A DNA stretch of 64,000 nt from Phycisphaerales bacterium. Lineage in GTDB: Bacteria > Planctomycetota > Phycisphaerae > UBA1845. This document shows positions 9,301-18,215 of this stretch, piece by piece. The stretch lies in contig JACKHG010000015.1 in NCBI GenBank assembly GCA_020639115.1, positions 1 through 64,000 of the forward strand, written 5' to 3'. The position numbers and the translations under genes are program-made. How positions within the stretch are numbered: the stretch's first letter is position 1; each line of letters starts with the position of its first letter. The notes beneath the pieces are model-generated. The model saw only the letters and a program-made list of their open reading frames with translations. It searched no databases and was not told the DNA's origin.

Positions 9301-9600
9301 GGACTGCTCAGCGGCGCCGAATACTTTGCCGTGTCGCTGGCGCTGGAGGACGGGCTCTACACCTGGGGCGACGGCGGTTCGCTGATCGTCGACAACCTGA
9401 AGTACACCGCCTTGCCGCAGTCCTGCGACGCGGACGCCGACCTGGATCTCGCCGACTTCGGCGTGCTGCAGGCCTGCTACAGCGGACCGGGCGGCGGCGT
9501 GGGCAGTGGGTGCGCGTGTGCTGACGTGGACGCCGACGGGGACGTGGATCTGGCGGATTTCCGGCTGATCAACGAGTTCCTCTCGGGGCCGCAGAAGTAA
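6316..9600 (+). CDS. large secreted repeat protein with C-terminal dockerin-like EF-hands
   Basis: Extracellular protein of about 1094 residues. GGAG at 6304-6307 supports the ATG at 6316 (a GTG at 6313 is also possible). A signal peptide ends GAALAQP. The first 190 residues hold two copies of a motif of the type DEDFxxVTGxxGGA...NWDNGITGE, and related copies recur near residues 545 and 800-850, so the N-terminal unit is duplicated. Between them are jelly-roll segments resembling carbohydrate-binding modules (for example NPGFELGGWETIYGWNWW). The last 60 residues have two Ca-binding loops (DADADLDLADFG, DVDADGDVDLADFR) like a dockerin type I domain. It probably anchors to or binds a polysaccharide outside the cell. 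No catalytic motif is seen. Confidence 0.8.
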   Translation: MAAGEKLARIRIAVAALYLMSAGAALAQPTFVEEDFNTVTGTGGGAYLHGPGLVPFADWDDGITGEAVTAEATGYARVEISAQGLLTGGVDNSGAGEIGCVFESINLIDEDFAGVTGSAGGAFLTGDGVTPNLTGSTGNWDNGITGESAFAVMRDGAVLYGAVTAAGVPAGGVGGGGAGNIAVSDVAPGGTWSAGLSWSVPGLPGGSGQLRNPGFELGGWETIYGWNWWADTSGSYNSLLIVSTAPQSGANHLKVWGRASGRDSSGISQDLRAEEGQTWAADCWTQHVSGDSIYGTDNYVEMRLEFYDGFNADPLAVHSAVVLNGTSPENVWIDNTPLQATAPAGTVTVRVIFQLVKPTGQPGAIYLDSTSCQVVSGPPAFDLSDYSLTADVLGEADALAGETYGQYRLRITDSDGDQLAFNSAAPADGAWHTLGGTLDQAAEMTADGTPAAGVFNLDSATYKVQVLFDSERTPAWGTGGSLTVDNLVWTNDRPEGSDFSAALLWPYLAPAATMDPRYMRLSADVLGTAVGGRYELSLNGYVAVPNVDEDFAAISTNSELLIAEYGDASGGAVDWSADIDNEEVFFAVNHATVTNTGHVWVRGLASGGYGDDGGCMQLEVLDVYPQVNGYWYAGAVWRDQVLPSTDLQQVTLTAHVKGTWSPDYWQEPAPYLLRIEDPDGDWIGFDQVSNGAYQTVGGVLSAATTNGFAAGGNGIFDVDTSLDYRLVVIFSGGRASSGSAGSWGGVLTIDDVYLSPSPQPKLREVGRVAFTGVADGTFQTVGGPLAEGESTWPPVGGRFYPDYGATRDDWDAGIAGEESFAGFGWGASLDTATAEGCTTCGVNGSGGGVFSATGLASPPGWYWVGVSWPGLQIDMSNLAQASFTIDARGVWNPAAGETPGAITIRLEDENGRRISWDSAAVDGNFHTLGGPLNTFVPEAGFDFASPTYQATVIVFGSRVPDWGSGTTVYFDNLAVSDPGGVVVTENFETVVGPTPGLLSGAEYFAVSLALEDGLYTWGDGGSLIVDNLKYTALPQSCDADADLDLADFGVLQACYSGPGGGVGSGCACADVDADGDVDLADFRLINEFLSGPQK

Positions 9601-9644
9601 GGGGGCGGCTGCACCCGGCAGCCGGCAGATCGCACGCACCGGCG

Positions 9645-10859
9645 TTGCCGCCGGCTGCCCGGGGCAGCCGCACGATCCGCGAACGGTGGAACGCTCAGGC
9701 ATGGGGAAATCGCGTAGCGGGCAGGCTGCTCCTGTGGATCGCTCTGGCCGCGCCCTCGGCGTGGCTCGCGAACGCCGCGCACGCGGACGTACGGTTGCCC
9801 GCGCTGATCGGCGACCACATGGTCCTGCAGCGCAGCCAGCCGGCGCACCTGTGGGGCTGGGCCGAGCCCGGCGAGCGGGTTACCGTCGAAGCCAGTTGGC
9901 CGCCGCCTGCCGTCACCGCGACCGCCGGCCCCGACCGGCGCTGGGCGGTCGAACTGCCTGCGCCGGATGCGTCCGGGCCGCACACGATCACCTTCGCGGG
10001 CCGCAACCGCATCGTTGTGCGGGACGTGCTGGTGGGGGAGGTGGATCTCGCCCGCCCAGTTGCCGCCAGCCAGTCCAACATGCAGATGCCGCAGCGTGCA
10101 GACGCAGAGACGGAAATCGCGAACGCCGACCATCCCGCGATTCGGCTGTTCACCGTCGGAAGCCCACGTCGCCATACGGTGCCGCAAGACGATTCGCGCG
10201 GCGTCTGTGCCGCTCTGCAGCCCGACAGCGTGGGCGATTTCAGTGCTGCAGCTCATTTTTCGGCCGCGACCTGCACCGGCAACCTGATGCCGATCGGCCT
10301 GATCCACGCGCCGCGGCACGCGCGCCGAGGCGTGGATGAGCGCAGCGGGCGTCGCCGAGGTCGCTGCGTGCGAGGAGGAACTCGCCCAGCCTGCCGACGC
10401 CTGGGAACGTCGCGCGCAGCAGGAGGCGTGAGCAGGCGGCGCGCGAGCGTTACTTGTCTGACGCGCGCGATACCGGAACGCCGCAGGGTTTCGCGGATCA
10501 TCGACTGCGATAATCGGCTGGTTGGCAGTGGGCGGTGGACAAAAGCTGGAGTGGCGTGGGAGACCCACGGCCCCGAGATGCAGATCGACGGTGTATCTGG
10601 TTCCGCAGGGAAATCACGATTCCTGCGGGCTGGAGTGGCTACTAACCGCGCCGTCGCTCGGCCGGATCGAGGATTGCGACACGACGTACTTCAACGGCTG
10701 CCGGCTGGGTTCGACAGGTTATGGTACAGCTAACTACCGGCAGACGCCGCACGTACCAGTGCCGGCGTCTGTGGAAAGCGCTCCTGGCGATGCAACGTCA
10801 TCGCGATTCGCGTCTTTGACGATGGTTGGTCGGGCGGCCTCACCGGCCAGCCCCACGAG
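9645..10859 (+). pseudogene. frameshifted N-terminal half of a sialate O-acetylesterase-like gene
   Basis: The first part, in the frame from a TTG at 9645, has a signal-like helix and then DVRLPALIGDHMVLQRSQPA, HLWGWAEPGE and RDVLVGEV, typical of SASA/SiaE-type acetylesterases, then QSNMQMP with the candidate nucleophile Ser at 10074-10076. From about 10035 the homology jumps between all three frames: FFGRDLHR and MPIGLIHA near 10250-10310, AWMSAAGVAEVAACEEELAQ at 10328-10387, WETHGPEMQIDGV near 10560, REITIPAGWSGY at 10610-10645, LGRIEDCDTTYFNGC near 10660-10700 and VIAIRVFDDGWSGGLTG at 10795-10845. That requires at least six indels in 0.8 kb. It is either a true pseudogene or a stretch of bad consensus; the 3' half (next feature) is intact. 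Confidence 0.75.
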
Positions 10860-13196
10860 TTGTTCCTCCGTCCGCGGGGCGATGCGGCCCCGCGCTCGGT
10901 CGGGCTCGCGGGCTGCTGGCGCTATCGGGTGGAATCGGTGCTGGCGCCCAATCCCGTCCGGCTGGCGGACGCGAACACGGCAGCCGCGCTTTTTTACGGC
11001 ATGATTCGCCCGCTTGTTCCGTACCGCATCCGCGGCGCGATCTGGTATCAGGGCGAATCCAACGTCACGAACGCCCGGCAGTACCGCGCACTCTTCCCGG
11101 CGTTGATCGCGGACTGGCGGCGTGCGTGGGATATCCCAAAATTCCCGTTCTACTTCGTGCAGATCGCTCCGTTCGCCTACGGCACGGCGTCCGGGCCCGC
11201 AGAATTGCGCGAGGCGCAGCTCATGTCCCTGTCGGTGCCCGCGACGGGCATGGTGGTCACGACCGATGTCGGTGACGCCACCGACATACATCCGCGCAAC
11301 AAGCAGGAGGTCGGGCGACGGCTCGCCCTGCTGGCCCTGGACAAAACCTATGGCCGCGCACAGGTGAGCAGCGGCCCCCTCTACCGGTCAATGCGCGTGG
11401 AGGATGACGGCATACGTCTCTACTTCGATCACGTGGGCGGCGGACTGGTTGCGCGGGGCAATCCACCCGACTCCTTCACCGTAGCCGGCGCCGACCGGGT
11501 GTTTTTCCCCGCCGCGGCACGCATCGACGGCGATTCCGTTCGCTTGACCAGCCCGCAGGTCCCTGAACCGGTCGCGGCACGCTTCGGCTGGAGCAATTTC
11601 GCTCCGGCAAGCCTCTTCAACCGTGAGGGGCTGCCGGCCTCGCCGTTTCGGACGGACGACTGGAGCGATGCGGTCAACGCAGCTCCGCCGCCCGTGGTGG
11701 AGGCGGTCGGCGGCGACGAGCCGGAACGCCCGCTCGACGCCGCGATCGATATCGAACTGCACGAGGCCGTGGTCGAGAACTTCCTCGGCGTGGGCGTCGA
11801 GTGGAGCGCCTATCCGTGGTGGGATATTTCTGACGCGGACTGGCAGAAGGTCTTTCGGCGGCTCGAGTACATGCGCCTGCCGCTCACGCGTGTCATGCTC
11901 GACACGTTCTGGTACTGCCAGGGTTTCGACGCCGCGGGCGAGCCGATCTACACCTGGGACACGCCGCATATGCGGAAGCTCTACCGCCTGCTCGACTGGT
12001 GCGAGCGTCACGACACCACGGTCGTGATCGGCGAGTGGGGCCGCCCGAACGGGGCCGACCTCGACCTGGCGGTGGACGATCCGCGCTGGGCCCGTATCAT
12101 CGGCGATTTCCTCGACCACCTGTTGACGGGGCGGGGCTACACCTGCCTGCGGTACTACAACCTCATCAACGAGCCACACGGCGCCTGGACCGGCGTCACG
12201 TGGGATGCGTGGTACGCGGCGCTGAATCACCTGCAGGCTGAACTCGCCCGCCGCGGGCTAACCGGCCGGATCACCATTGCAGCCCCGGACGGCGACCGGC
12301 TGTTCACCACGCGCAGCCTCAAGCACGAGCCGCTCCGCGCCCTCACCGGCATCTACGACGAGCACTGGTACGTGCGTGCGGAGGACGTCGAGCGCGGCCT
12401 GCTGGAGCTCTACGCCCGCGAGCAGTTGCGCCAGGTGGGGCGGCGTGACCCCGGCAAGCCGTTCATCCTGGGTGAGCTGGGGCTGGTGGATGGCGTGAAT
12501 GCCAACGACCAGCAGCACAACGTCTATAAATACTGGTACGGCGTCGCCATGACTGACGCCGCGATCCAGGGGCTGCGCGGCGGCCTCTCCGGCTTGATCG
12601 CCTGGGACCTGGACGACGCGATGCACTTCTGCGGTGACGGCGGTGAGGCGATGAACGCGCTGGCCGAGCCGCTGCCCACGGACGCCTACGCCCGCCGCAA
12701 GATCTGGGGTTTCTGGAACATCCTCGGCGCCGAGTTCGGCGCGCCCGCAGACGAGGCGATGCGGCCGTGGTTTTACCCCTGGGCCGTGCTGGCCCGCACG
12801 TTTCCGCCCGGCTGCTCGACTGTCGCGACGGATGAATCCGCGGTGGACGGTCTGCGCGTGGCTGCCGCCCGAATCGCCGACGGCGCCGGGTGGCACGTAT
12901 CAGCCGCCGTGGCGAACAACGGTCCGTGGCTGCGGCGCATTCACCTGCGCGCTCCGCTGGCCCGCGGCGCAACCGGCCTCGGTGTGTACGTCTACTCCGA
13001 CGTGGACGGCGACAACGCTGTCGACGCTTGGCCGAGTTCGCGTGATCCACTGGGGGCCGATGTTTTCCCCGCAGCAGCGCGCGTGCTTTCCGACGTGGAT
13101 CTCGCCCGGGGCCTGGTCCTGTGCTTGCCGCCCCGGAGCATTGTTCTGCTGACCACCCTGGAGTTCGGCGCGCCCGTCACCCTCGACGGGCCCTGA
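10860..13196 (+). CDS. C-terminal half of acetylesterase fused to a clan GH-A glycoside hydrolase
   Basis: An open frame of 778 codons continuing the gene above; the TTG at 10860 is only the first usable codon of the intact frame, not a convincing start. Residues 1-250 complete the acetylesterase: PYRIRGAIWYQGESNVTNAR, FYFVQIAPF and the D-x-x-H block DIHPRNKQEVGRRLALLAL. Residues 290-650 are a (beta/alpha)8 glycosidase: the NEP motif of LINEPHG holds the acid/base Glu (nt 12171-12173) and FILGELGLVDG holds the nucleophile Glu (nt 12474-12476), as in GH5-like clan GH-A enzymes. A beta-domain closes the protein. Deacetylation and backbone cleavage by one polypeptide would suit an acetylated glycan such as a mannan. 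Exact GH family not certain. Confidence 0.75.
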   Translation: MFLRPRGDAAPRSVGLAGCWRYRVESVLAPNPVRLADANTAAALFYGMIRPLVPYRIRGAIWYQGESNVTNARQYRALFPALIADWRRAWDIPKFPFYFVQIAPFAYGTASGPAELREAQLMSLSVPATGMVVTTDVGDATDIHPRNKQEVGRRLALLALDKTYGRAQVSSGPLYRSMRVEDDGIRLYFDHVGGGLVARGNPPDSFTVAGADRVFFPAAARIDGDSVRLTSPQVPEPVAARFGWSNFAPASLFNREGLPASPFRTDDWSDAVNAAPPPVVEAVGGDEPERPLDAAIDIELHEAVVENFLGVGVEWSAYPWWDISDADWQKVFRRLEYMRLPLTRVMLDTFWYCQGFDAAGEPIYTWDTPHMRKLYRLLDWCERHDTTVVIGEWGRPNGADLDLAVDDPRWARIIGDFLDHLLTGRGYTCLRYYNLINEPHGAWTGVTWDAWYAALNHLQAELARRGLTGRITIAAPDGDRLFTTRSLKHEPLRALTGIYDEHWYVRAEDVERGLLELYAREQLRQVGRRDPGKPFILGELGLVDGVNANDQQHNVYKYWYGVAMTDAAIQGLRGGLSGLIAWDLDDAMHFCGDGGEAMNALAEPLPTDAYARRKIWGFWNILGAEFGAPADEAMRPWFYPWAVLARTFPPGCSTVATDESAVDGLRVAAARIADGAGWHVSAAVANNGPWLRRIHLRAPLARGATGLGVYVYSDVDGDNAVDAWPSSRDPLGADVFPAAARVLSDVDLARGLVLCLPPRSIVLLTTLEFGAPVTLDGP

Positions 13197-13254
13197 CCAA
13201 GACGGCGACGGGCGGAAGAACCGCGCTGTTGCGACGGAACATGAGAGGCTCGCG

Positions 13255-15324
13255 GTGAACTACCTCAGCAAGATCGACTACGGCATCGTTCTCGTCTACT
13301 TCGCGCTGCTGATCGCGCTGGGGCTCTACCTGCGCCGCCTGGCGTCGCAGAACATGGAGTCGTACTTCCTGGCCGGCAAGCGCCTCCCGTGGTGGATGCT
13401 GGGGTTCTCGGGCATGGGCTATTCGCTCGATCTCGCCGGCACCATGCTGATCATCTCGCTGCTGTACATCATCGGACCGCGCGGCCTGTTCATCGAGTTC
13501 CGCGGCGGCGTCTCGCTCGCGCTCGTCTGCCAGATGATCTGGACCGGCAAGTGGCACCGCCGCTCCGGGTGCATGACCGTCGCCGAGTGGATGTCGTACC
13601 GGTTCGGCGAGGGGCGCATGGCCGATTTCGCCCGCATCTCGACGGCGTTCGCCTTCATCATCTTCACCACGGCGATGCTGACGTACATGGTGGTGGGCAT
13701 CGGGCTGTTCATGGCCTTGTTCATCCCGCTCGCGCCCTGGCAGTGCTCGCTGATCCTGATCGCGATCGGCACGTTCTACACGGCGCTCTCCGGGCTGTAC
13801 GGCGTGGTCGTGTCGGACATGTTCCAGTCCGGACTGATCATCTTCGGCATCATCGTGGTCGTGGTGCTGACGGTGGGGCACGTCGGCGACGGCGCGGCGT
13901 TCGCGGCGCTCGCCGACAAGGTCACCGGTGCGGACGGCTGGGTCTCCTCGGTTCCCGCACTCCACACGCGCATGCCCAAGGGCTACGAGCAGTACGAGAA
14001 CCTGATGGTGTATGCGCTCTTCTTCCTGGTGCTCAACAAGCTGATCATCGGGGGCTTCGGTACCGGGCACGAACCGCACTTCTTCGCCGCCCGCAACGAA
14101 CGTGACTGCGGCAAGCTGAGCTGCCTGTGGGCCGTGCTGATGACCTGCCGCTGGCCCATGATGATCTGCTACGCGGTTCTGGGCATCCTGCTGGTCCACA
14201 ACTTCGTGCCCGACCAGAGCGTGCTCGCCGACGCCGCGGTGCTGATCAAGCAGCACGTGAGCGTCGATCCGGCGCAGTGGCGCGAGGTGCTCGCGCAGAT
14301 CAAGCTTCACCCGGATACCTATTCAGCCGCGCTGATCGACGGTCTGCGCAGCACCCTCGGCGAGAACTGGTCGCAGAAAATCGATCTCGTCAGCTACGGC
14401 GGCACGGTGAACCCGGAGGTCATTCTCCCCTCCGTACTGCTCTACCGCGTCCCCAGCGGCTTCCGCGGCCTGATCCTTGTCTCGCTGATCGCCGCGTCGA
14501 TGTCGACGTTCGATGTCACCATGAACAAGTCCGCGGCGATGTTCACCAACGACGTCTACCGCCGCTACCTGCGGCCGCTGGCGGCGAACCGCGAGCTGCT
14601 CACCGCCACGTACGCGTTTTGTGTCGCGGTGGTCATCGCCTCGTTCATCCTGGCCTACAACATCCCCAACATCAACGACATCTGGGGGTGGATCACGATG
14701 GGCCTCTGGTCGGGCATCGGCATGCCGCTTCTGCTGCGCTTCTACTGGTGGCGTTTCAACGCCACCGGTTACGCCGCCGGCATGTTCGCCGGTCCGGTGG
14801 CAGCGCTGGCGGTGCTGCTCTTCAACATCTTCAACGGCCAATCTGGCGAGGCGGCGCCGCTCAGCGAGGTCGGGCAGTTCCTGCTGCTCACGCCGATCAG
14901 CCTCGTCTTCGCGGTCGCGGGCACGTACCTTGCGCCGCCGACGCCCGCCCCGGTGCTGGAGCACTTTTATCGCACCACGCGACCCTTCGGATGGTGGAAG
15001 CCGCTGCGCGGGCTGCTGCCCGCCGCCGAACATCGCGCCATGCAGATCGAGCATCGCAACGATCTGCTCGCGCTGCCCTTCGCCTTCATCTGGATGGTCG
15101 CCATGTACCTGCTGCCCATGCAGTTGATCATCAAGCAGCACGCGGCCGCCGCAGTGACTGCCTTGCTTTTCGTGGTAAGCCTTGTCGGTATGTACCGCTA
15201 CTGGTACAGGAATCTTCCGCCCGTCGCGCCGTCCGCAGAAGGCGCGTGCGAGGCCGTGAGAACGCAGCATGAAACTCCAACGCTACGACCGGAACCCGAT
15301 TATCACGCCGCGGCCAGACCGTGA
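13255..15324 (+). CDS. sodium:solute symporter family (SSS/SLC5) transporter
   Basis: Inner-membrane transporter of 689 residues with about 13 hydrophobic helices. The GTG at 13255 is preceded by GAGAGG at 13243-13248. The N-terminus DYGIVLVYFALLIALGLYLR and the second block ESYFLAGKRLPWWMLGFSGM are typical of SSS proteins, as is the later MSTFDVTMNKSAAMFTNDVY. The family couples Na+ to uptake of sugars, amino acids or similar solutes. Its place between a glycosidase and a GH130 phosphorylase argues for import of the oligosaccharide or sugar released outside. Its last 56 bases overlap the next gene in another frame, which suggests translational coupling. Confidence 0.92.
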   Translation: MNYLSKIDYGIVLVYFALLIALGLYLRRLASQNMESYFLAGKRLPWWMLGFSGMGYSLDLAGTMLIISLLYIIGPRGLFIEFRGGVSLALVCQMIWTGKWHRRSGCMTVAEWMSYRFGEGRMADFARISTAFAFIIFTTAMLTYMVVGIGLFMALFIPLAPWQCSLILIAIGTFYTALSGLYGVVVSDMFQSGLIIFGIIVVVVLTVGHVGDGAAFAALADKVTGADGWVSSVPALHTRMPKGYEQYENLMVYALFFLVLNKLIIGGFGTGHEPHFFAARNERDCGKLSCLWAVLMTCRWPMMICYAVLGILLVHNFVPDQSVLADAAVLIKQHVSVDPAQWREVLAQIKLHPDTYSAALIDGLRSTLGENWSQKIDLVSYGGTVNPEVILPSVLLYRVPSGFRGLILVSLIAASMSTFDVTMNKSAAMFTNDVYRRYLRPLAANRELLTATYAFCVAVVIASFILAYNIPNINDIWGWITMGLWSGIGMPLLLRFYWWRFNATGYAAGMFAGPVAALAVLLFNIFNGQSGEAAPLSEVGQFLLLTPISLVFAVAGTYLAPPTPAPVLEHFYRTTRPFGWWKPLRGLLPAAEHRAMQIEHRNDLLALPFAFIWMVAMYLLPMQLIIKQHAAAAVTALLFVVSLVGMYRYWYRNLPPVAPSAEGACEAVRTQHETPTLRPEPDYHAAARP

Positions 15325-16282
15325 GTGGGAATGCCTGGTGACGACCAACCCCGGCGCCTGGTACGACGACCAGCGTCGCGAAGTGATTCTGCTCTATCGC
15401 GCCGCCGGCGCCGACGCCGAGCACGTGATTCACCTCGCCCGCGCGGTCAGCCCGGACGGGTTCAACTTCGAACGGTTCGATGAACCGGTCGTCTCCCCCA
15501 GCCGCGACGGCCATGACGGCGGTTGTGTCGAGGATGCGCGCATCGTCAAATTCGGCGAGCACTACTTCGTCACCTACGCCAGCCGCTTCTTCGCGCCCGG
15601 CGAGTACTGGCGCGAAGACGACGAACGGCTCCAACCGCCCGTCTGCCCGCCCGATTTCCCCCGGGCCCTCCGCGAGAACATCACCTCCAGCGGCCTGCTG
15701 CTCAGCACGGACCTGCGCACCTTCGTCCGCGCCGGCCGCATGACCGACCCCACCCTTGACGATCGCAACGTCATCCTCTTCCCCGAGAAGATCAGCGGCC
15801 AGTACGCCATGCTGCACCGCCCGATGGACTGGGTCGGCGAGAAATACGGCACGCCCGCTCCCTCCATCTGGCTCGCGACCGGCGACGACGTCCTCGGTCT
15901 GCGCAACGACCGCCTGCTGGCCAAGCCCCGCTATCCCTGGGAGGAACGCAAGATCGGCGCCAACACGCCGCCACTCAGGACCCGCCACGGATGGCTCGTG
16001 CTCTACCACGGCGTCGGCACAGACAGCCGCTACCGCGTGGGCGCGATGCTCCTCGATCTGCACGAGCCCGCCCGTGTGCTCCATCGCACGCCCGAGTGGA
16101 TTCTCCAGCCGGAGGCCCCGTACGAACTTGATGGGCCTTACGTTGGGTGCGTCTTCCCTTGTGGGCAGGTCGTGATCAACGGCACGCTCTTCGTGTACTA
16201 CGGAGCCGCCGACCGCTTCGTGGCTGTGGCCACCTGCCGCCTCGATGACCTGGTGCGCCATCTGCTCGACTGCCCCGACTGA
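15269..16282 (+). CDS. glycoside hydrolase family 130-type protein (mannoside phosphorylase family)
   Basis: Cytoplasmic enzyme of 337 residues (no signal peptide), normal length for GH130. Family motifs are RNPII at 8-12, NPGAWYD at 27-33 and GGCVEDARI at 84-92, where D89 is the candidate catalytic acid; later HGVGTDSRYRVGAMLLDL fits the C-terminal blades of the five-bladed propeller. GH130 members phosphorolyse or hydrolyse beta-mannosides (beta-1,4- and beta-1,2-mannobiose, mannosyl-GlcNAc, mannosyl-glucose). The start lies inside the end of the symporter gene, so the two are probably co-translated: import then phosphorolysis. Subfamily and substrate cannot be set from sequence reading alone. 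Confidence 0.88.
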   Translation: MKLQRYDRNPIITPRPDREWECLVTTNPGAWYDDQRREVILLYRAAGADAEHVIHLARAVSPDGFNFERFDEPVVSPSRDGHDGGCVEDARIVKFGEHYFVTYASRFFAPGEYWREDDERLQPPVCPPDFPRALRENITSSGLLLSTDLRTFVRAGRMTDPTLDDRNVILFPEKISGQYAMLHRPMDWVGEKYGTPAPSIWLATGDDVLGLRNDRLLAKPRYPWEERKIGANTPPLRTRHGWLVLYHGVGTDSRYRVGAMLLDLHEPARVLHRTPEWILQPEAPYELDGPYVGCVFPCGQVVINGTLFVYYGAADRFVAVATCRLDDLVRHLLDCPD

Positions 16283-16484
16283 CGCCGGGCGTTGACTGCG
16301 GCATTACCCAGCCCCGTCGCAACCTGGCGCAATCTTCGCGCCGCTGGTTTTCGTTGACCCCCGCGGTCCGGGGGTGTTAGGCTGCGCGCCGGCTCGAGGG
16401 ATCGACGGAAACACGAGCACATCCGCACAGCCGGCGGGGCCGCCGGCGCCGGCGCGGAGTGGCCACAGCAAGGGGCGCGTGCGA

Positions 16485-17396
16485 ATGTCCTGGACCGGAT
16501 ACATTACCTATTGCCTGCTGGTGGCCGCTGGGGGCGGGGCGCTGCTGTGGTGGATGCGCCAGCGGATCAGTGCGGCGCAGGCCAAGCGCACCGTCGGACT
16601 CAAGAAGGTCCGCCAGTTCGACGCGGTCGACACCGAGTCGCCCGTCGAGGACCAGGACGGCGAAGCGCGCGAGCGCGGACTGGAGAGCATCGAGACCCGC
16701 TTCAACATGATGCGGCGCGTCCTGTTGCCCGCGCTCTCGGTCCTGCTGCTCGTCGTGCTCGTTATACCGCTGCTCCGCGGGGCGCCCTCGACACTGCTCT
16801 CGCTGCTCGTCGCGGTGGCGGCTGTCGTCACGGGCATCGCCGCGCGACCGCTGCTGGAAAACCTGATGGCGGGCGTGATCATCTCCTTCTCCCAGCCGAT
16901 CCGCATCGGCGACACCGTGCTCGTCGACGGGTTCTTCGGCACGATCGAGAACATCTCGCTGACGCACACGACCCTGAAGGTATGGGACTGGCGCCGCTAC
17001 ATGGTTCCGAATCACCACATGCTCGCCAAGGAACTCGTCAACTACTCGATCATCGATCGCTACCAGTGGGCGTACGTGGAGTTCTGGGTGTCGCCCGCGA
17101 GCGACCTCGACTCCGTGCGCGCCATCGCCATCGCGTCCGCCCGGGCCAGCCGGAACTTCGCCGGCTACGAGGACCCGCGCTTCTGGGTCATGGAAATGGG
17201 CAAGGAAGGCATACGCTGCTGGATCGCGGCGTGGGCGGACACGCCGTCAGCCGCTTGGCAACTCAGCCACGACATCCGCACCGAACTCACCCGCCGCTTC
17301 CGGGAGACCGGCATCAGCACCCACGGCTTCGAACATCGCTGGCGACCGTCCGAGCCCATGACGCCGCCGAACAATCTGGCGCACGCTCAGCACTGA
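16485..17396 (+). CDS. MscS-family small-conductance mechanosensitive channel
   Basis: Membrane channel of 303 residues. The ATG at 16485 follows AAGGGG at 16470-16475. The N-terminal helix is SWTGYITYCLLVAAGGGALL; two more follow after a charged linker (about residues 78-96 and 100-120). The pore-lining and beta-domain signature is clear: ARPLLENLMAGVIISFSQPI then RIGDTVLVDGFFGTIENISL and HTTLKVWDWRRYMVPN. A soluble C-terminal alpha/beta domain completes it. It acts as an osmotic safety valve; no functional link to the sugar locus is visible. Confidence 0.93.
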   Translation: MSWTGYITYCLLVAAGGGALLWWMRQRISAAQAKRTVGLKKVRQFDAVDTESPVEDQDGEARERGLESIETRFNMMRRVLLPALSVLLLVVLVIPLLRGAPSTLLSLLVAVAAVVTGIAARPLLENLMAGVIISFSQPIRIGDTVLVDGFFGTIENISLTHTTLKVWDWRRYMVPNHHMLAKELVNYSIIDRYQWAYVEFWVSPASDLDSVRAIAIASARASRNFAGYEDPRFWVMEMGKEGIRCWIAAWADTPSAAWQLSHDIRTELTRRFRETGISTHGFEHRWRPSEPMTPPNNLAHAQH

Positions 17397-17603
17397 CTCA
17401 AGCGCACCCCGCCGCCCGAACGTCATGGCTCGTGACGGCCCGGCTGCCCTTGCCGTTCGCGATCGATCGTGCGTTGAACGTCCCCGTCCACGTTATGGTT
17501 CGGGGGTCCATCCGTGTCCCGGTGCTTCGCCGGCGAGCGCTTGGCCTGCGATCGGGGCAAGGCGTGGCCCGGTCCCCGGGTTGCCTCTGCTACCGGGTTC
17601 CAC

Positions 17604-18215
17604 TCAATCGGAGTCGCGTGCGGTGTGCCAATGCTCGTAGCACCGGTGCAGCTCTGCCGGTGAATTGACGTTGGTCAACTGTAAGTTCTCGGTTGCCGTG
17701 GGCGCGAGCCCGGCGACGGAAAGCGAGCCGAGCAGATCCTGCATCCGCAACGCCCGTCGAGCGAGCCGGTCCTTCACCGCCGGCAGCACGGTTGGTGAAT
17801 ACAGTGCGCAGCAGGTATGGTAGGTTGCAGGCGCACCGTTCCTGCAGTAGGCGACTGCATCCACTTCCGGCGAGGCTTGCGCCAGCAGTTTCCACAAGAG
17901 TGCGGGCCGCAGGAAGGGCAAATCGCACGCCAGCAGCAGCGCGTACCGCGGTGCCGCGTACTCCAGAAGTGAACATAGGCCGCCAAGCGGGCCTGCCGCT
18001 GGAGCCGCATCGGGGATTACAGGTGTGCCATGCGCGTCGCTGGAGATCATCTCACCGAGCAGCACGACCTCGGCGGTGACTTCGCGTGCTACGGCCATCG
18101 CGTTTTGAGCGAACGAGCAGCCCCGGGGGTGCCGCAGGAGTGCCTTGGCGGTACCCATTCGCGTACTGAGACCACCGACCAGGATGCCTACGACGCATGC
18201 AGTCATGATCGACAT
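17604..18215 (-). CDS. mobA: molybdenum cofactor guanylyltransferase
   Basis: MobA-family nucleotidyltransferase of 203 residues, which attaches GMP to molybdopterin to form the MGD cofactor. The glycine-rich nucleotide loop GILVGGLSTRMGTAKALL is at residues 8-25, GPLGGLCSLLEYA follows, and LLLACDLPFLRP carries the metal-binding Asp. The C-terminal TNVNSPAEL matches the 'NxNTPeDL' end of the family. ATG at 18215 is chosen so that about eight residues precede the loop; a longer frame to 18281 adds a non-family stretch. It is divergent from, and 218 bp away from, the molybdoenzyme operon, whose Mo-bisMGD subunit needs its product. Confidence 0.9.
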   Translation of the reverse strand: MSIMTACVVGILVGGLSTRMGTAKALLRHPRGCSFAQNAMAVAREVTAEVVLLGEMISSDAHGTPVIPDAAPAAGPLGGLCSLLEYAAPRYALLLACDLPFLRPALLWKLLAQASPEVDAVAYCRNGAPATYHTCCALYSPTVLPAVKDRLARRALRMQDLLGSLSVAGLAPTATENLQLTNVNSPAELHRCYEHWHTARDSD

